The notes beneath the pieces were generated by a model that ran no database searches, was not told the origin of the DNA, and saw only the letters and a list, made by a program, of their open reading frames with translations. This document shows, in pieces, positions 18,077-30,080 of a stretch of 57,105 bases of DNA. This DNA is from Brevundimonas diminuta 3F5N (GTDB taxonomy: Bacteria > Pseudomonadota > Alphaproteobacteria > Caulobacterales > Caulobacteraceae). Position 1 is the first letter of the stretch. The number at the start of each line of letters is the position of its first letter. The stretch covers positions 1-57,105 of the forward strand of contig NZ_FUIE01000030.1 in assembly GCF_900163625.1 (NCBI RefSeq). The letters are read 5' to 3'. The position numbers and the translations under genes are program-made.

Positions 18077-18805
18077 ATGACCGACGAGACCGACCCCAAA
18101 CCGTCCGACGCCGATCGTCCCGAATGGGCCAAGGCGCATGGCCCGCTGCGCTCTTTCGGACGCATCAAGTCGCGGCCGATCAAGGCGAAGCAGGCGGCCC
18201 TGTTCGACACCCTGATGCCGCGTATCGCCGTGCCGGACCCGGCCAAGGGGCCGATCGACCCGCTGGCCCTGATGCCGGAGGCGAAAGCCGCCTGGCTGGA
18301 GATCGGTTTCGGCGGGGGCGAGCATCTGGCGGCCCAGGCGGCGCGTCACCCCGAGGCGGTGATGATCGGCTGCGAGCCCTTTTTGAACGGCGTGGCTTCG
18401 GCCCTGCGTCACGTCGAGGAAGGCGGGCTTGAGAACGTGCGCCTGCACGCCGACGACGCCCGCGCGGTGATGGCGGCCCTGCCGGACGCCAGTCTGGACC
18501 GGGTGATGATCCTGTTCCCCGATCCCTGGCACAAGGCGCGCCACAACAAGCGCCGCTTTCTGCAGGACGAGACGGCGGTCGAGATCGCCCGCCTGCTCAA
18601 GCCGGGGGGCCGCGTGCGCTTCGTCACCGACTGGCTGGACTACGCCGACTGGGCGCTGGAGCGGCTGGCGCGCACGCCGGGCCTGACGCGCGTTGAAATG
18701 GGCGCCGACTGGTTCGCCCCGCCCGAAGACCACGTCGTCACCCGCTATGAGGAAAAGAAGTTGGGCGACACCGACCCGATCTTCCTCGAGTTCGTGCGGA
18801 ACTGA
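18077..18805 (+). CDS. trmB: tRNA (guanine(46)-N7)-methyltransferase
   Basis: TrmB methylates G46 in the tRNA variable loop using SAM. The 242-residue protein shows the SAM motif LEIGFGGGEHL near residue 76, the signature FPDPWHKARHNKRRF near 153 and a C-terminal TRYEEKKLG segment. The N-terminal stretch is basic and likely contacts tRNA. The ATG at 18077 is close to the MITE-like element and has no good ribosome site. The next gene begins 4 bases after the stop. Confidence 0.95.
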   Translation: MTDETDPKPSDADRPEWAKAHGPLRSFGRIKSRPIKAKQAALFDTLMPRIAVPDPAKGPIDPLALMPEAKAAWLEIGFGGGEHLAAQAARHPEAVMIGCEPFLNGVASALRHVEEGGLENVRLHADDARAVMAALPDASLDRVMILFPDPWHKARHNKRRFLQDETAVEIARLLKPGGRVRFVTDWLDYADWALERLARTPGLTRVEMGADWFAPPEDHVVTRYEEKKLGDTDPIFLEFVRN

Positions 18806-18809
18806 GACG

Positions 18810-19313
18810 ATGGACGAGCGGCGGTCAGTGTCTGAAACGGCCGACCCTCGCTGGCCCCAGCTTCTTCTTTGCGTCGTGCTCGCGCCGGTGTTGTCGGCGA
18901 TTTTTTACGGCCTGGCGGGGCGTCTGGCTAATGGCTCAGATACATTGATGATGCTGTCGCCGTTCGTGTGGATGTTCGTGCTGTTTTATGGCCTTGTCCC
19001 GTCCCTGCTGTTCGGGAGCCTGGGCTGCATTCTGGCCGAGCGCTTCCTGTCGACGGCGTCCGTGACCGCATGGAGCGTGGCGGGCGCTCTGGCCGCTTCG
19101 GCCTATGTGGCGGCGTCGCTGGGGGCGACGGGCCTGGGTCTTGAGGCGGTGGGCTTTTTCGCGCCCTGGCAGATTGTCGAAGACGGCAAGGATGCACTGG
19201 GCATGGGCGGCTGGGCCGCGCCGCTCTGCATCATCCTGGCGGGGTTCGCCGCCGGGGCGCTCTATCGCCGGCTGTCCAGGCCGCGAACGGCGAGGGCGTC
19301 GGCAGGGGGCTGA
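18810..19313 (+). CDS. Small integral membrane protein of unknown function
   Basis: I do not recognise a family. The 167-residue protein has a short charged N-terminus and then about four hydrophobic segments: residues 17-37, 45-75 (possibly two), 83-108 and 135-155. It ends in a basic tail. It starts 4 bases after trmB and is probably co-transcribed with it. Nothing shows a catalytic motif. Confidence 0.7.
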   Translation: MDERRSVSETADPRWPQLLLCVVLAPVLSAIFYGLAGRLANGSDTLMMLSPFVWMFVLFYGLVPSLLFGSLGCILAERFLSTASVTAWSVAGALAASAYVAASLGATGLGLEAVGFFAPWQIVEDGKDALGMGGWAAPLCIILAGFAAGALYRRLSRPRTARASAGG

Positions 19314-19379
19314 CACGGCCCCTGCTTTGGCCTATATGACCGCTCACATCGTTAGACCGACGTCCAACGGCGTCGTATC

Positions 19380-19415
19380 AAGCGGCGGCCCGGACGGACC
19401 GTCGCTTTTGTTTTT
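19380..19415 (+). terminator. Terminator-like hairpin just before rimP (possible attenuator)
   Basis: AAGCGGCGG (19380-19388) pairs with CCGTCGCTT (19399-19407; one G-U), followed by a T-rich run CTTTTGTTTTT. This is a typical intrinsic terminator, but it lies only 12-20 bases before the rimP start and touches its ribosome site GGAG. A smaller hairpin CGACG/CGTCG sits at 19359-19376. It could end the trmB transcript or attenuate the rimP-nusA-infB operon. Confidence 0.6.
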
Positions 19416-19426
19416 GGAGTAGCCGT

Positions 19427-20023
19427 TTGCGGGCCAAGACCGCCGAAGACCGTGCTCTGCTTGAGCTGATCGACCCCGTGGCCGAGAGCCTGGGGCTGGC
19501 GGTCGTGCGCGTGCGCCTGATGGGCGGCACCCTGCGTCGCCGTCTGCAGATCATGGCTGAGCGCAATCTCGATCACGACATCTCGGTCGAGGAATGCGCC
19601 CGCCTGTCGCGCGCCGTGTCCGAGGTGCTGGACGCCGCCGACCCGATCTCGGGCGAATATCTGCTGGAAGTCTCGTCGCCCGGCATCGACCGGCCGCTGA
19701 CGCGCTTGATCGATTTCAGCCTGTTCGAAGGCCTGGAAGCCCGCCTGGAAACCGACCGCATGGTCGAGGGCCGCAAGCGCTTCAAGGGCATTGTCGCCGG
19801 CGTCGAGGGCGAGAACATCGCTATCGATCTGGACGGCGAGGACGAGACCGCCCTGATCCCCTTCGCCTGGCTGGCCGACGCCAAGCTGGTGCTGACCGAT
19901 GAATTGCTGAAACGCGGCGCGGCCCTGCGCGCGGCGCGCGGCGAACCCGAAGACGACGGCCTGCCTGAGGGTGCGCCCGACGCTGAACAATCCAACTCCG
20001 ACTCCACTAAGGACGACGCCTGA
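19427..20023 (+). CDS. rimP: Ribosome maturation factor RimP
   Basis: RimP helps assemble the 30S head. The 198-residue protein has the N-terminal alpha/beta domain ([20 protein letters not shown]) and the motif [14 protein letters not shown] near residue 75, then the SH3-like C-terminal domain. An acidic tail of about 30 residues follows. The start is TTG at 19427, with GGAG eight bases upstream; no ATG is nearby. It overlaps nusA by one base (TGATG), the usual first-gene position of this operon. Confidence 0.95.
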   Translation: MRAKTAEDRALLELIDPVAESLGLAVVRVRLMGGTLRRRLQIMAERNLDHDISVEECARLSRAVSEVLDAADPISGEYLLEVSSPGIDRPLTRLIDFSLFEGLEARLETDRMVEGRKRFKGIVAGVEGENIAIDLDGEDETALIPFAWLADAKLVLTDELLKRGAALRAARGEPEDDGLPEGAPDAEQSNSDSTKDDA

Positions 20024-21777
20024 TGGCCGTGACCGGAATCTCCGCCAACCGCCTGGAACTGCTCTCTATCGCTGACGCCGTCGCGCGCGAGAAGAACATC
20101 GACCGGGAGATCGTCATCGAGGCGATCGAGGAAGCGATCCAGAAGGGCGCCAAGTCGCGCTATGGCGCTCACCACGACATCCGCGCCAAGATCGACCACA
20201 AGACCGGCGAGCTGAGCCTGACCCGTCACGTCACCATCGTCGCCGACGACTGGCAGCCGGAAGACGAGCTGGAAGAGTTCAACGACAGCGCCATGGTGCG
20301 TCTGCGCGACGCGCTGAAGCGCGACGCCGAGGCCGAGGTCGGCAAGGAATACGTCGAGATCCTGCCGCCGTTCGAGTTCGGCCGCGTCCAGACGCAGATG
20401 GCCCGCCAGGTCGTGACCGGAAAGGTCCGCGAGGCCGAGCGCGCCAATCAGTACGAAGAGTTCAAGGATCGCGTCGGCGAGATCGTCAACGGCACGGTCA
20501 AGCGCGTCGAATACGGCAACACCATCGTCGATCTGGGCCGCGGCGAAGGCATCATGCGCCGCGACCAGTCGATCCCGCGCGAAGTGTTCAACGTCGGCGA
20601 CCGCGTCCGCACCTACATCTATGACGTGCGCCCGGAAGCCAAGGGCCCGCAGGTCATGCTGTCGCGCGCCCATCCGGGCTTCATGGCCAAGCTGTTCGCC
20701 CAGGAAGTGCCCGAAGTCTATGACGGCGTGATCGAGATCCGCGCCGCCGCCCGCGACGCCGGTTCGCGCGCCAAGATGGCCGTCCTGTCGAACGACAGCT
20801 CGATCGATCCCGTCGGCGCCTGCGTCGGCATGCGCGGCTCGCGCGTTCAGGCGGTCGTCGCCGAACTGCAGGGCGAGAAGATCGACATCATCCAGTGGAA
20901 CGACGACGAGCCCACCTTCATCGTCAACGCTCTGGCCCCGGCTGAAGTGGCCAAGGTGGTGCTGGACGAAGAAGCCGACCGCGTCGAAGTGGTGGTCCCG
21001 GACGAGCAGCTGTCGCTGGCCATCGGCCGTCGCGGCCAGAACGTCCGCCTGGCCTCGCAGCTGACCGGCTGGCAGATCGACATCATCACCGAGTCTCAGG
21101 ACTCCGAGCGTCGCCAGCGCGAGTTCGCCGAGCGCACCGCCCTGTTCCAGGAAGCCCTGGACGTGGACGAGACCATCGCCCAGCTGCTGGTCACCGAAGG
21201 CTTCGCCACGGTCGAGGATCTGGCCTTCGTCGAGCCCTATGAGATCTCCGAGATCGAAGGCTTCGACGAGGATACGGCCGAAGAGCTGCAGACCCGCGCC
21301 CGCGAGCACCTGGACCGTCAGGCGGCCGAGCTGGACGCCAAGCGCGTGGCTCTGGGCGTCGAGGACGGCGTGCTGGAAATTCCGGGCGTGACCGCCGCCA
21401 TCGCCGTCGCCCTGGGCGAAGGCGGGGTGAAGACGGTCGAGGATCTGGCCGACCTGGCCACCGACGAAATCCGCGGCGGCTATGAAGTGCGCGGCGGCGA
21501 GCGGGTCAAGGTTCCGGGCGTGCTGGAAAGCTTCAACCTGAGCCAGGAAGACGCCGAAATGCTGATCCTGCAGGCGCGCGTGGCCGCCGGCTGGATCGAC
21601 GCCTCGGAACTGCCTCAGCCGGAATACGTCGAGGAAGAGACGCTGGAAGGCGACGTCGAGTTCGACGGCGAAGGCGAAGGCCAGGAAGAAACCCCGGCGG
21701 ATGACGCCGACGCCGACGCTGATGCTGATGCAGAGGTCGTTTCCGACGACCTCGACGATCAGTCCCGCGACATGTGA
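20023..21777 (+). CDS. nusA: Transcription elongation/antitermination factor NusA
   Basis: NusA binds RNA polymerase and controls pausing, termination and antitermination. The 584 residues contain the N-terminal polymerase-binding domain (1-125), the S1 domain (about 135-200, [19 protein letters not shown]), two KH domains (about 205-345, with [12 protein letters not shown] and [12 protein letters not shown]) and two helix-hairpin-helix repeats (about 365-500). The last 50 residues are very acidic, ending in Asp-Ala alternation. This layout is typical of alphaproteobacteria. Translation is coupled to rimP. Confidence 0.97.
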   Translation: MAVTGISANRLELLSIADAVAREKNIDREIVIEAIEEAIQKGAKSRYGAHHDIRAKIDHKTGELSLTRHVTIVADDWQPEDELEEFNDSAMVRLRDALKRDAEAEVGKEYVEILPPFEFGRVQTQMARQVVTGKVREAERANQYEEFKDRVGEIVNGTVKRVEYGNTIVDLGRGEGIMRRDQSIPREVFNVGDRVRTYIYDVRPEAKGPQVMLSRAHPGFMAKLFAQEVPEVYDGVIEIRAAARDAGSRAKMAVLSNDSSIDPVGACVGMRGSRVQAVVAELQGEKIDIIQWNDDEPTFIVNALAPAEVAKVVLDEEADRVEVVVPDEQLSLAIGRRGQNVRLASQLTGWQIDIITESQDSERRQREFAERTALFQEALDVDETIAQLLVTEGFATVEDLAFVEPYEISEIEGFDEDTAEELQTRAREHLDRQAAELDAKRVALGVEDGVLEIPGVTAAIAVALGEGGVKTVEDLADLATDEIRGGYEVRGGERVKVPGVLESFNLSQEDAEMLILQARVAAGWIDASELPQPEYVEEETLEGDVEFDGEGEGQEETPADDADADADADAEVVSDDLDDQSRDM

Positions 21778-21795
21778 TGGGAGCCGCAGCTGTCC

Positions 21796-22470
21796 ATGAG
21801 GTCGTCCGAGACGTTGATCGATAGAGATCGTCAGGACCTGGCGTCACGCCAGGTCCTCGATGAATCTCGCCTGATCCGTTTTGTCGGCGGCCCGGACGGC
21901 GCAGTGGCGCCCGATCTGGGGCGTAAGCTTCCGGGGCGCGGCCTGTGGGTCGCGGCCGACCGCGCCTCGCTTGAGGCTGCGATCAAGAAAAACCTGTTCG
22001 CGCGGGCCGCCAAGGCGCCGCTGAAGCCCGCCGCCGACCTGCCTGATCTGGTCGAAAGCCTGTTGGTTCGGCGCTGTCTGGACCAGCTGGGGCTTGCCCG
22101 GCGCGAAGGCGTGCTTATCTCTGGCTTCGAGAAATGCGCTGCGGCGATCCGCAGCGGCCGCGCCGCCTGGCTGATCGAAGCCGCTGACGGCTCGGCCGAT
22201 GGGCGCGGCAAGCTTCTGGGCCTCACCAGACACGCCTCGCCCGCCCCCGAAATCTGCGGGGCTTTCAGCGCGGACGATTTGAGTTTGGCCCTTGGGCTGG
22301 AAAATGCGATACACGCCGTCCTGCTGCGAGGCGGGCGGGCTGATCGTTGGACCCAGGAGGTTCAGCGGTTGGCGGGATTTCGACCTCTCTGTCCCCAGAG
22401 CTGGAACCGGGCGGGGCCCGAAAACGGCGCAGAGGACGACCGGGGCGGCGCCCCGGATGGAGAGCCTTAG
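21796..22470 (+). CDS. RNA-binding protein, YlxR (DUF448) plus L7Ae-like domains
   Basis: The 224-residue protein has an N-terminal YlxR-type domain (about 1-85, ESRLIRFVGGPDGAVAPDLG and KLPGRGLWV). A second domain (about 95-185) resembles the L7Ae/L30e fold, with GLARREGVLISGFEKC. This two-domain form is common in alphaproteobacteria between nusA and infB. The canonical N-terminal RxC motif of YlxR is replaced by DRQDLASRQ. It probably binds RNA or RNase P-related complexes, but its exact role is unknown. The last 30 residues are polar and look disordered. Confidence 0.85.
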   Translation: MRSSETLIDRDRQDLASRQVLDESRLIRFVGGPDGAVAPDLGRKLPGRGLWVAADRASLEAAIKKNLFARAAKAPLKPAADLPDLVESLLVRRCLDQLGLARREGVLISGFEKCAAAIRSGRAAWLIEAADGSADGRGKLLGLTRHASPAPEICGAFSADDLSLALGLENAIHAVLLRGGRADRWTQEVQRLAGFRPLCPQSWNRAGPENGAEDDRGGAPDGEP

Positions 22471-22584
22471 GGTTTCGGCGGTTGCGGGCCTGTTTCCGAT
22501 ATGACGGAGGCGGGGCCGCATTCTGCTATGGGTGCACAAGATAGAGACGAAGGCGGAATTCTCCGCCCTGAGTAAAGCGACCGG

Positions 22585-25590
<3,006 letters not shown>

Positions 25591-25620
25591 GACGCTTGAG
25601 CCTCACGGCTTGAAACAGAG

Positions 25621-25660
25621 AAGGGCGCGGTTTCTACGGAAGCCGCGCCCTTTGTCTTTG
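25621..25660 (+). terminator. Intrinsic terminator after infB
   Basis: The 10-bp stem AAGGGCGCGG/CCGCGCCCTT is followed by TTTGTCTTT. It ends the rimP-nusA-ylxR-infB transcript, which separates infB from rbfA here. Confidence 0.85.
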
Positions 25661-25678
25661 GGTGCTGCGGCCAATTTC

Positions 25679-25799
25679 CGCTCATCCCGGCGGATGCCGG
25701 GACCCAGTTCTTTGGCTACGAACGCGCGGTGGACCCCAAGCTTTGGCAAGGGTGAGTGTGCGGCTCTCACTGGATCCCGGCATCCGCCGGGATGAGCGG
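25679..25799 (+). repeat. Dispersed two-armed palindromic element, copy A2
   Basis: The left arm (25679-25716) ends CCAGTTCTTTGGC and the right arm (25762-25799) begins GGCTCTCACTGG. This is the same order and orientation as copy A1. The arms share the core CTCATCCCGGCGGATGCCGG in inverted form. It lies between the infB terminator and the stop of the antisense methyltransferase. Confidence 0.85.
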
Positions 25800-25808
25800 G
25801 GAAAGGGC

Positions 25809-26552
25809 TCAGCCCTCGACGGCGGACCGCAGCGCGCCGTCGGCGAAGGTCAGGATGAAACGCAGGACCGGCGCGGCGTCGTCGGCCTGAAGCTCGACTT
25901 CGAGCCGTTCGCCGCTCAGTTCGGCCGTCAGCTTCACCTCGTCCTCGCCCAGCCAGGCGCGGCCGGAGACCTTCTGATAGGTCTGCTCCAACTCCAGGCG
26001 GCACGGCGTTCCATCGGCGCGGGTCCAGTCCCATCGACCCGCGACGGGGGCCGGAACCGTCCATTTGTAGATATAGCCGTCGATAACTTTGACCCGCTCA
26101 TCAGCCTGCCAGTCGCCCATGTCGAAGGCGTGGGAGACGATGCGGGCGCCGGGCTTCAGCTGGCTGAGCAGGCGCGGACGAAGCTCCACATTGATCGATT
26201 GCAGCAGATAGAGGCTGACCACGGTGGCCGGACGGATATCGACGGCGAAGAGGTCTTCCTCGATGAAGTCGACCAGATGCTCGACCCCGGCCCAACCGGC
26301 GTACTCTATGGCGTCGGCGATCCGCACCGGGTCGATGTCGACGCCGACGCCGCGCGCGTCGCGATCACGAGCGGCGGCGATGACGATGCGCCCGTCGCCT
26401 GAACCGAGGTCGTACAGCCGGTCATTGGGGCCGACGCCCGCCAGGCTCAGCATGGCCTCGACCGTATCCTCCTCGGTCGGGACGAAGGGCACGGCGAGAT
26501 AGTGGTCCGGGTCCAGGGCGTAGTTGTCGATGTCGAAGGGGTCTCTGAACAC
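25809..26552 (-). CDS. Class I SAM-dependent methyltransferase (FAM173/ATPSCKMT-like)
   Basis: This 247-residue protein has the SAM motif LYDLGSGDGRI near residue 46, the acidic GVGVDIDP near 70, and EEDLF and YLLQSIN further on. The combination of DLGSGDGR with the downstream LRPRLLSQLKPG and VSHAFDMGDW resembles the FAM173 protein-lysine methyltransferase group, but this is from memory. The start is GTG at 26552 (weak ribosome site). It runs against the surrounding translation operon and was probably inserted there. Target unknown. Confidence 0.75.
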   Translation of the reverse strand: MFRDPFDIDNYALDPDHYLAVPFVPTEEDTVEAMLSLAGVGPNDRLYDLGSGDGRIVIAAARDRDARGVGVDIDPVRIADAIEYAGWAGVEHLVDFIEEDLFAVDIRPATVVSLYLLQSINVELRPRLLSQLKPGARIVSHAFDMGDWQADERVKVIDGYIYKWTVPAPVAGRWDWTRADGTPCRLELEQTYQKVSGRAWLGEDEVKLTAELSGERLEVELQADDAAPVLRFILTFADGALRSAVEG

Positions 26553-26616
26553 GGTCTTGGATCATGCAGCGGGGGAGGGGGCGCCATCATGACGGATCGA
26601 CCGCCGTCTTTCCACT

Positions 26617-26658
26617 GGATGGGACCGGGCGGATGGGGCCGGGTGGATGGGATTGGGC
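26617..26658 (+). repeat. Three tandem 14-bp G-rich repeats
   Basis: The units are GGATGGGACCGGGC, GGATGGGGCCGGGT and GGATGGGATTGGGC, back to back. The six G-tracts of three or more with short loops satisfy a G-quadruplex pattern on the plus strand. It lies in the 205-base gap between the divergent methyltransferase and secreted-protein genes. Confidence 0.75.
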
Positions 26659-26757
26659 CGGTCGTGCGCCTGGGCCGCATTGGAGGCTTCATCTGAAGCC
26701 CGCTTGGCCTTAGGGTTCGGCCCAATCGCGTCGGGGGGCGCTAATGAATGGGCCGCC

Positions 26758-27288
26758 ATGCCTCGTCCTAGTCTGTCTATGCTTCTGATCGTCGCCAGCC
26801 TGGGCGCCCTCGCGACGCCGGCGCTGGCCGACACCCGGTTCCTGTCCTTCGACGCACGCGACCGCGCCACCCAGACCCTGACGCGCGGGGTGACGCTGGA
26901 GGTCGAGCGCGGCTGGTTCGGCGCCACCTCGGTGAAGAACCTGTTCTCCTCGACCTCGCGCGGATCGGCCCGGTTCGCGCGCGGCGGACCGGACCAGGTG
27001 CGGCGCGTCCTGCCGCAAGGGGCGGCGGACGGCGGAGTCTACAGCATCACGACCGACGGCGACGGCCGCGCCCTGTCGCGCGCCCTGTGCCCCGGTTCCG
27101 AGGAAGCCTTCATCGTCGTCGGACGGGTGCGCGCCGGTCACCCCCTGACGATCGAGACGGTCGGGCGTTGGGCTGACGGCCAGTACCGTCACTGCGTGAC
27201 CCTGAACTACGACTATCGCGGCGAGTGGGCGACGATGCAGGGCTCTTCGCCGGCTCGCGACGTTCCCGCCGCTTTCGGGACCAACTAG
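26758..27288 (+). CDS. Secreted protein of unknown function
   Basis: I do not recognise a family. The 176-residue protein starts with a Sec signal peptide (residues 1 to about 21, ending PALA). The mature part is soluble, with two cysteines (in ALCPGS and RHCVTL) that could form a disulfide, and a repeated R-A-R/G pattern. ATG at 26758 puts the signal at the start; the frame is open upstream but without a signal. The next gene follows after 15 bases. Confidence 0.7.
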   Translation: MPRPSLSMLLIVASLGALATPALADTRFLSFDARDRATQTLTRGVTLEVERGWFGATSVKNLFSSTSRGSARFARGGPDQVRRVLPQGAADGGVYSITTDGDGRALSRALCPGSEEAFIVVGRVRAGHPLTIETVGRWADGQYRHCVTLNYDYRGEWATMQGSSPARDVPAAFGTN

Positions 27289-27303
27289 GGGAGCGGCGCA
27301 GGG

Positions 27304-28008
27304 GTGTTGATCCGCTGGAGCCTCGCTGTCCTGATCGGCCTGCTGGCCGGGGTATGGACGGCCGAGCGGCCGGGCGACCCCGCCCTGTTCCCCGCCGGAG
27401 CGTCGGAGGCGACGGTCGTCGTCCACCTGCTGGACAACGGATTTCACACCGACCTGGCCGTGCCGCGCGCGGCGCTGGCGGAGGGCGACGACGCCCTGGC
27501 GCGGGCGGTGCGCGCCCTGCCGTCGGGCGACTGGGTGCGGGTCGGCTGGGGCGACTCCGTCTTCTATGTCGAGCAGGGACCGATCAGCGCCCGATTGCCC
27601 GACGGGGCGCGGGCCTTCTTCAAGCCGGGCGGCAATCCGTCCGTGGTCATGCTGGACCCTGACCCGATCGATCCGGCGCTGTTTCCCGAGCCGGGGCGGG
27701 CGACGATGCGCCTGTCGCCCCAGGGCTTCGCCGCCTTGCGGGCGCGAGTGGCGGCGTCGTTGCGGCTGGATGACGGAGGCCAGGCTGTGGTTTCGGCGCA
27801 GAGAGACGGCGACGACGCCGTCTTCTACGCCAGCCGCGAGACTTTCTGGGCCGGACATCTGTGCAACCACTGGACGGCCGAGGTGCTGAACGCGGGCGGC
27901 CTGTCCATGCCGATGGCCCGCAGCCTGACATCGAGCGCGGTGATGCGGGCGGCGCGCACCGCCGAACAGCGCGCGGCGGAACTGGACTTGAACGACGCAG
28001 GCGACTAG
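27304..28008 (+). CDS. DUF2459 (TIGR02117) family protein
   Basis: This 234-residue protein matches DUF2459 by DNGFHTDLAVP near residue 44, VGWGDSVFYV near 81 and the C-terminal LCNHWTAEVLNAGGLSMP near 190. The conserved His, Asp and Cys suggest an enzyme, perhaps a papain-like fold, but no activity is established. A single N-terminal hydrophobic segment (3-19) suggests a membrane anchor or signal. The start is GTG at 27304. It is likely co-transcribed with the preceding secreted-protein gene. Confidence 0.82.
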   Translation: MLIRWSLAVLIGLLAGVWTAERPGDPALFPAGASEATVVVHLLDNGFHTDLAVPRAALAEGDDALARAVRALPSGDWVRVGWGDSVFYVEQGPISARLPDGARAFFKPGGNPSVVMLDPDPIDPALFPEPGRATMRLSPQGFAALRARVAASLRLDDGGQAVVSAQRDGDDAVFYASRETFWAGHLCNHWTAEVLNAGGLSMPMARSLTSSAVMRAARTAEQRAAELDLNDAGD

Positions 28009-28074
28009 ACCCCGCCCCTTCGCGTTCAAGAGCCGGCGTCCGATCCCCGGCGGCGCGAGCAGGAGGAGCCTACG

Positions 28075-28527
28075 ATGGCCCGCAAGCAACACACCCGCAA
28101 CGCCAGCGGCCCGATGGGGCCGTCGCAGCGCCAGCTGCGCGCCGGCGAACTGATCCGCCACGCCCTGGTCGACGTCATGCGCGAGCATGAGATCCACGAC
28201 GAGGCCCTGGTCGGCGTCTCCGTCACCGTGACCGAGGTGCGGATGAGCCCGGACCTGCGCCACGCCACCTGTTTCGTCGAGCCCCTGGGCGCCGGCGTCG
28301 ACGCGGCCGAGACGGCCGGGCAGGAGAGCGCCATCATTAAGGCGCTGAACGAACACGCCAAATTCCTGCGCGGTCAGCTGGGCCGCCGCATCGACATGAA
28401 GTTCACGCCCGACCTGAAGTTCCGCCACGACGAGAGCTTCGATACGGCCAGCCACATGGACCGGCTGTTCGCCGATCCGCGCGTGCGCGCGGATATCGAA
28501 CAGGCTGACGATCAGGGCGAAGACTGA
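28075..28527 (+). CDS. rbfA: Ribosome-binding factor A
   Basis: RbfA is a KH-fold factor that binds the 30S subunit and aids 16S maturation. The 150-residue protein shows the family segments RQLRAGELIRHAL, VRMSPDLRHATCFV near residue 59 and the C-terminal DLKFRHDESFD. GAGGAG precedes the ATG. It starts the second half of the cluster, 3 bases before truB. Confidence 0.95.
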   Translation: MARKQHTRNASGPMGPSQRQLRAGELIRHALVDVMREHEIHDEALVGVSVTVTEVRMSPDLRHATCFVEPLGAGVDAAETAGQESAIIKALNEHAKFLRGQLGRRIDMKFTPDLKFRHDESFDTASHMDRLFADPRVRADIEQADDQGED

Positions 28528-28530
28528 GTT

Positions 28531-29463
28531 ATGGCGCGACGCAAGAAGGGCGACCTCGTCAACGGCTGGGTCTGCCTCGACAAGCCCTATGAGATGGGCT
28601 CGACCGAGGCGGTGACGAAGATCCGCCGCCTGTTCAACGCCCAGAAGGCGGGCCATGCGGGGACGCTGGACCCGCTGGCCTCGGGCATTCTGCCCATTGC
28701 GCTGGGCGAGGCGACCAAGACCGTGCCCTTCATGATGGAGGCGCAGAAGGTCTATCGCTTCACCATCCACTGGGGCATTTCGACCGACAGCATCGACCGC
28801 GAGGGCGAGATCATCGCCCGTTCGGAGGTGCGTCCCTCGGTCGAGGCGGTGACGGCGGCACTGCCGTCCTTCGTCGGCGAAATCGACCAGACGCCGCCGG
28901 CCTTCTCCGCCGTGCGGGTCAACGGCGAGCGCGCCTATGATCTGGCGCGGGCGGGCGTGGAGGTCGAACTTCAGTCGCGCCGCGTGACCATTCATGAGGC
29001 GGCGGTGACGGGCGCGCCCGACGCCGATCATGTCGAGATCACCATGCGGACCGGCAAGGGCGTCTATGTGCGTTCACTGGCGCGCGACCTGGCGATCATG
29101 CTGGGTGCGGAAGGGCATGTCTCGGACCTGCGGCGCGAGCGCGTGGGGCCGTTCTCGATCGAGAACGCCGTAACGCTGGATTTTCTGGAAGACTTGGCGC
29201 ATAAGGGCGCCGCCTTTGAGGGCTTGCTGCCCGTTTCGACCGCTCTGGACGACATCCCGGAGTTGGCCGTGACGGATCAGGACGCCCTCTCTCTGAGGCA
29301 GGGACGGCCGATCGTTCTGCTCCCCCGACAGATTGAAACGCTCAAGGCCCGGCTCACCGCCGGCTCGCGGCTGGTTTCGGTCTTCGAGGGCAAGACATTG
29401 GTCGCGCTCGGCAATCTCAGGGCCGGTCGGCTTGAACCCGACCGTGTTTTCAACCTCCCCTGA
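28531..29463 (+). CDS. truB: tRNA pseudouridine(55) synthase
   Basis: TruB converts U55 to pseudouridine in the T-loop of tRNAs. The 310-residue protein has the catalytic D47 in [12 protein letters not shown], the thumb-loop [13 protein letters not shown] near 113 and the [15 protein letters not shown] segment near 171. It is followed by a family B hairpin and then rpsO, the standard order. Translation is coupled with rbfA by a 3-base gap. Confidence 0.96.
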   Translation: MARRKKGDLVNGWVCLDKPYEMGSTEAVTKIRRLFNAQKAGHAGTLDPLASGILPIALGEATKTVPFMMEAQKVYRFTIHWGISTDSIDREGEIIARSEVRPSVEAVTAALPSFVGEIDQTPPAFSAVRVNGERAYDLARAGVEVELQSRRVTIHEAAVTGAPDADHVEITMRTGKGVYVRSLARDLAIMLGAEGHVSDLRRERVGPFSIENAVTLDFLEDLAHKGAAFEGLLPVSTALDDIPELAVTDQDALSLRQGRPIVLLPRQIETLKARLTAGSRLVSVFEGKTLVALGNLRAGRLEPDRVFNLP

Positions 29464-29497
29464 CGCAGGCTTACACGCTTGCCGATAGGACACCCAA

Positions 29498-29538
29498 CGC
29501 CCTCAAACAGCGAGCCTCCGCGAGGCGAGCGATAGGGC
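29498..29538 (+). repeat. Short hairpin repeat family B, copy B4
   Basis: CCTCAAACAGCGAGCCTCC followed by GAGGCGAGCGATAGGG forms a hairpin between truB and rpsO. It ends 15 bases before the rpsO ATG, right before its GAAAGGA ribosome site. It is the only family B copy that sits inside an operon at a 5' end. Confidence 0.65.
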
Positions 29539-29553
29539 AAGAAAGGACTCTCG

Positions 29554-29823
29554 ATGTCGATTACGGCTGAACGTAAAGCTGAAGTCATCGCCGATAACGC
29601 TCGCTCGACGGGCGACACTGGTTCGGCTGAAGTGCAGGTCGCGATCCTGACGGAACGCATCGCCAACCTGACCGAGCACTTCAAGACCCACAAGAAGGAC
29701 AACCACTCGCGTCGTGGCCTGCTGAAGCAGGTTTCGCAGCGTCGTCGCCTTCTGGACCACCTGAACAAGACCGACAGCGCCCGCTATCAGGCGCTGATCG
29801 CCAAGCTGGGTCTGCGTCGCTAA
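29554..29823 (+). CDS. rpsO: 30S ribosomal protein S15
   Basis: The 89-residue protein has normal S15 length and shows the RNA-binding segments [28 protein letters not shown] and QRRRLLDHL. It binds the 16S central domain. In E. coli S15 represses its own translation through an mRNA pseudoknot; the family B hairpin next to this ribosome site could matter here, but that is speculation. Confidence 0.97.
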   Translation: MSITAERKAEVIADNARSTGDTGSAEVQVAILTERIANLTEHFKTHKKDNHSRRGLLKQVSQRRRLLDHLNKTDSARYQALIAKLGLRR

Positions 29824-29854
29824 GGCGCGCCCGGTTGCGGATCGGATAATTCCA

Positions 29855-29884
29855 CGAGGCGCGGGCGGACACGTCCGCGCCTCG
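29855..29884 (+). promoter_or_regulatory. Strong hairpin between rpsO and pnp
   Basis: CGAGGCGCGG pairs with CCGCGCCTCG and extends through one G-U and two more pairs to a GACA tetraloop, about 13 bp in all. No T run follows, so it is a poor terminator. In enterobacteria an RNase III hairpin in the pnp leader drives autoregulation; this is a candidate equivalent. A smaller stem GGCCGC/GCGGCC lies at 29977-29994. Nothing else is seen in the 257-base gap. Confidence 0.45.
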
Positions 29885-30080
29885 TTCCGCTCCTAGACTA
29901 TGCTTTCCCGTGCGCCGCGGGTCTTACCGGCGCAACCGACGCGAGGGCCTGAAATCCGGTCCTCAATCACCCGTCCGGCCGCGATGATGCGGCCTGGCTA
30001 ATGGGGACCGCAGGACTGAACGGCCTGCCGCTCCGCACACCCCCGACGGGAATACGCCCGCGGGAGACGAAAGAAGAATA

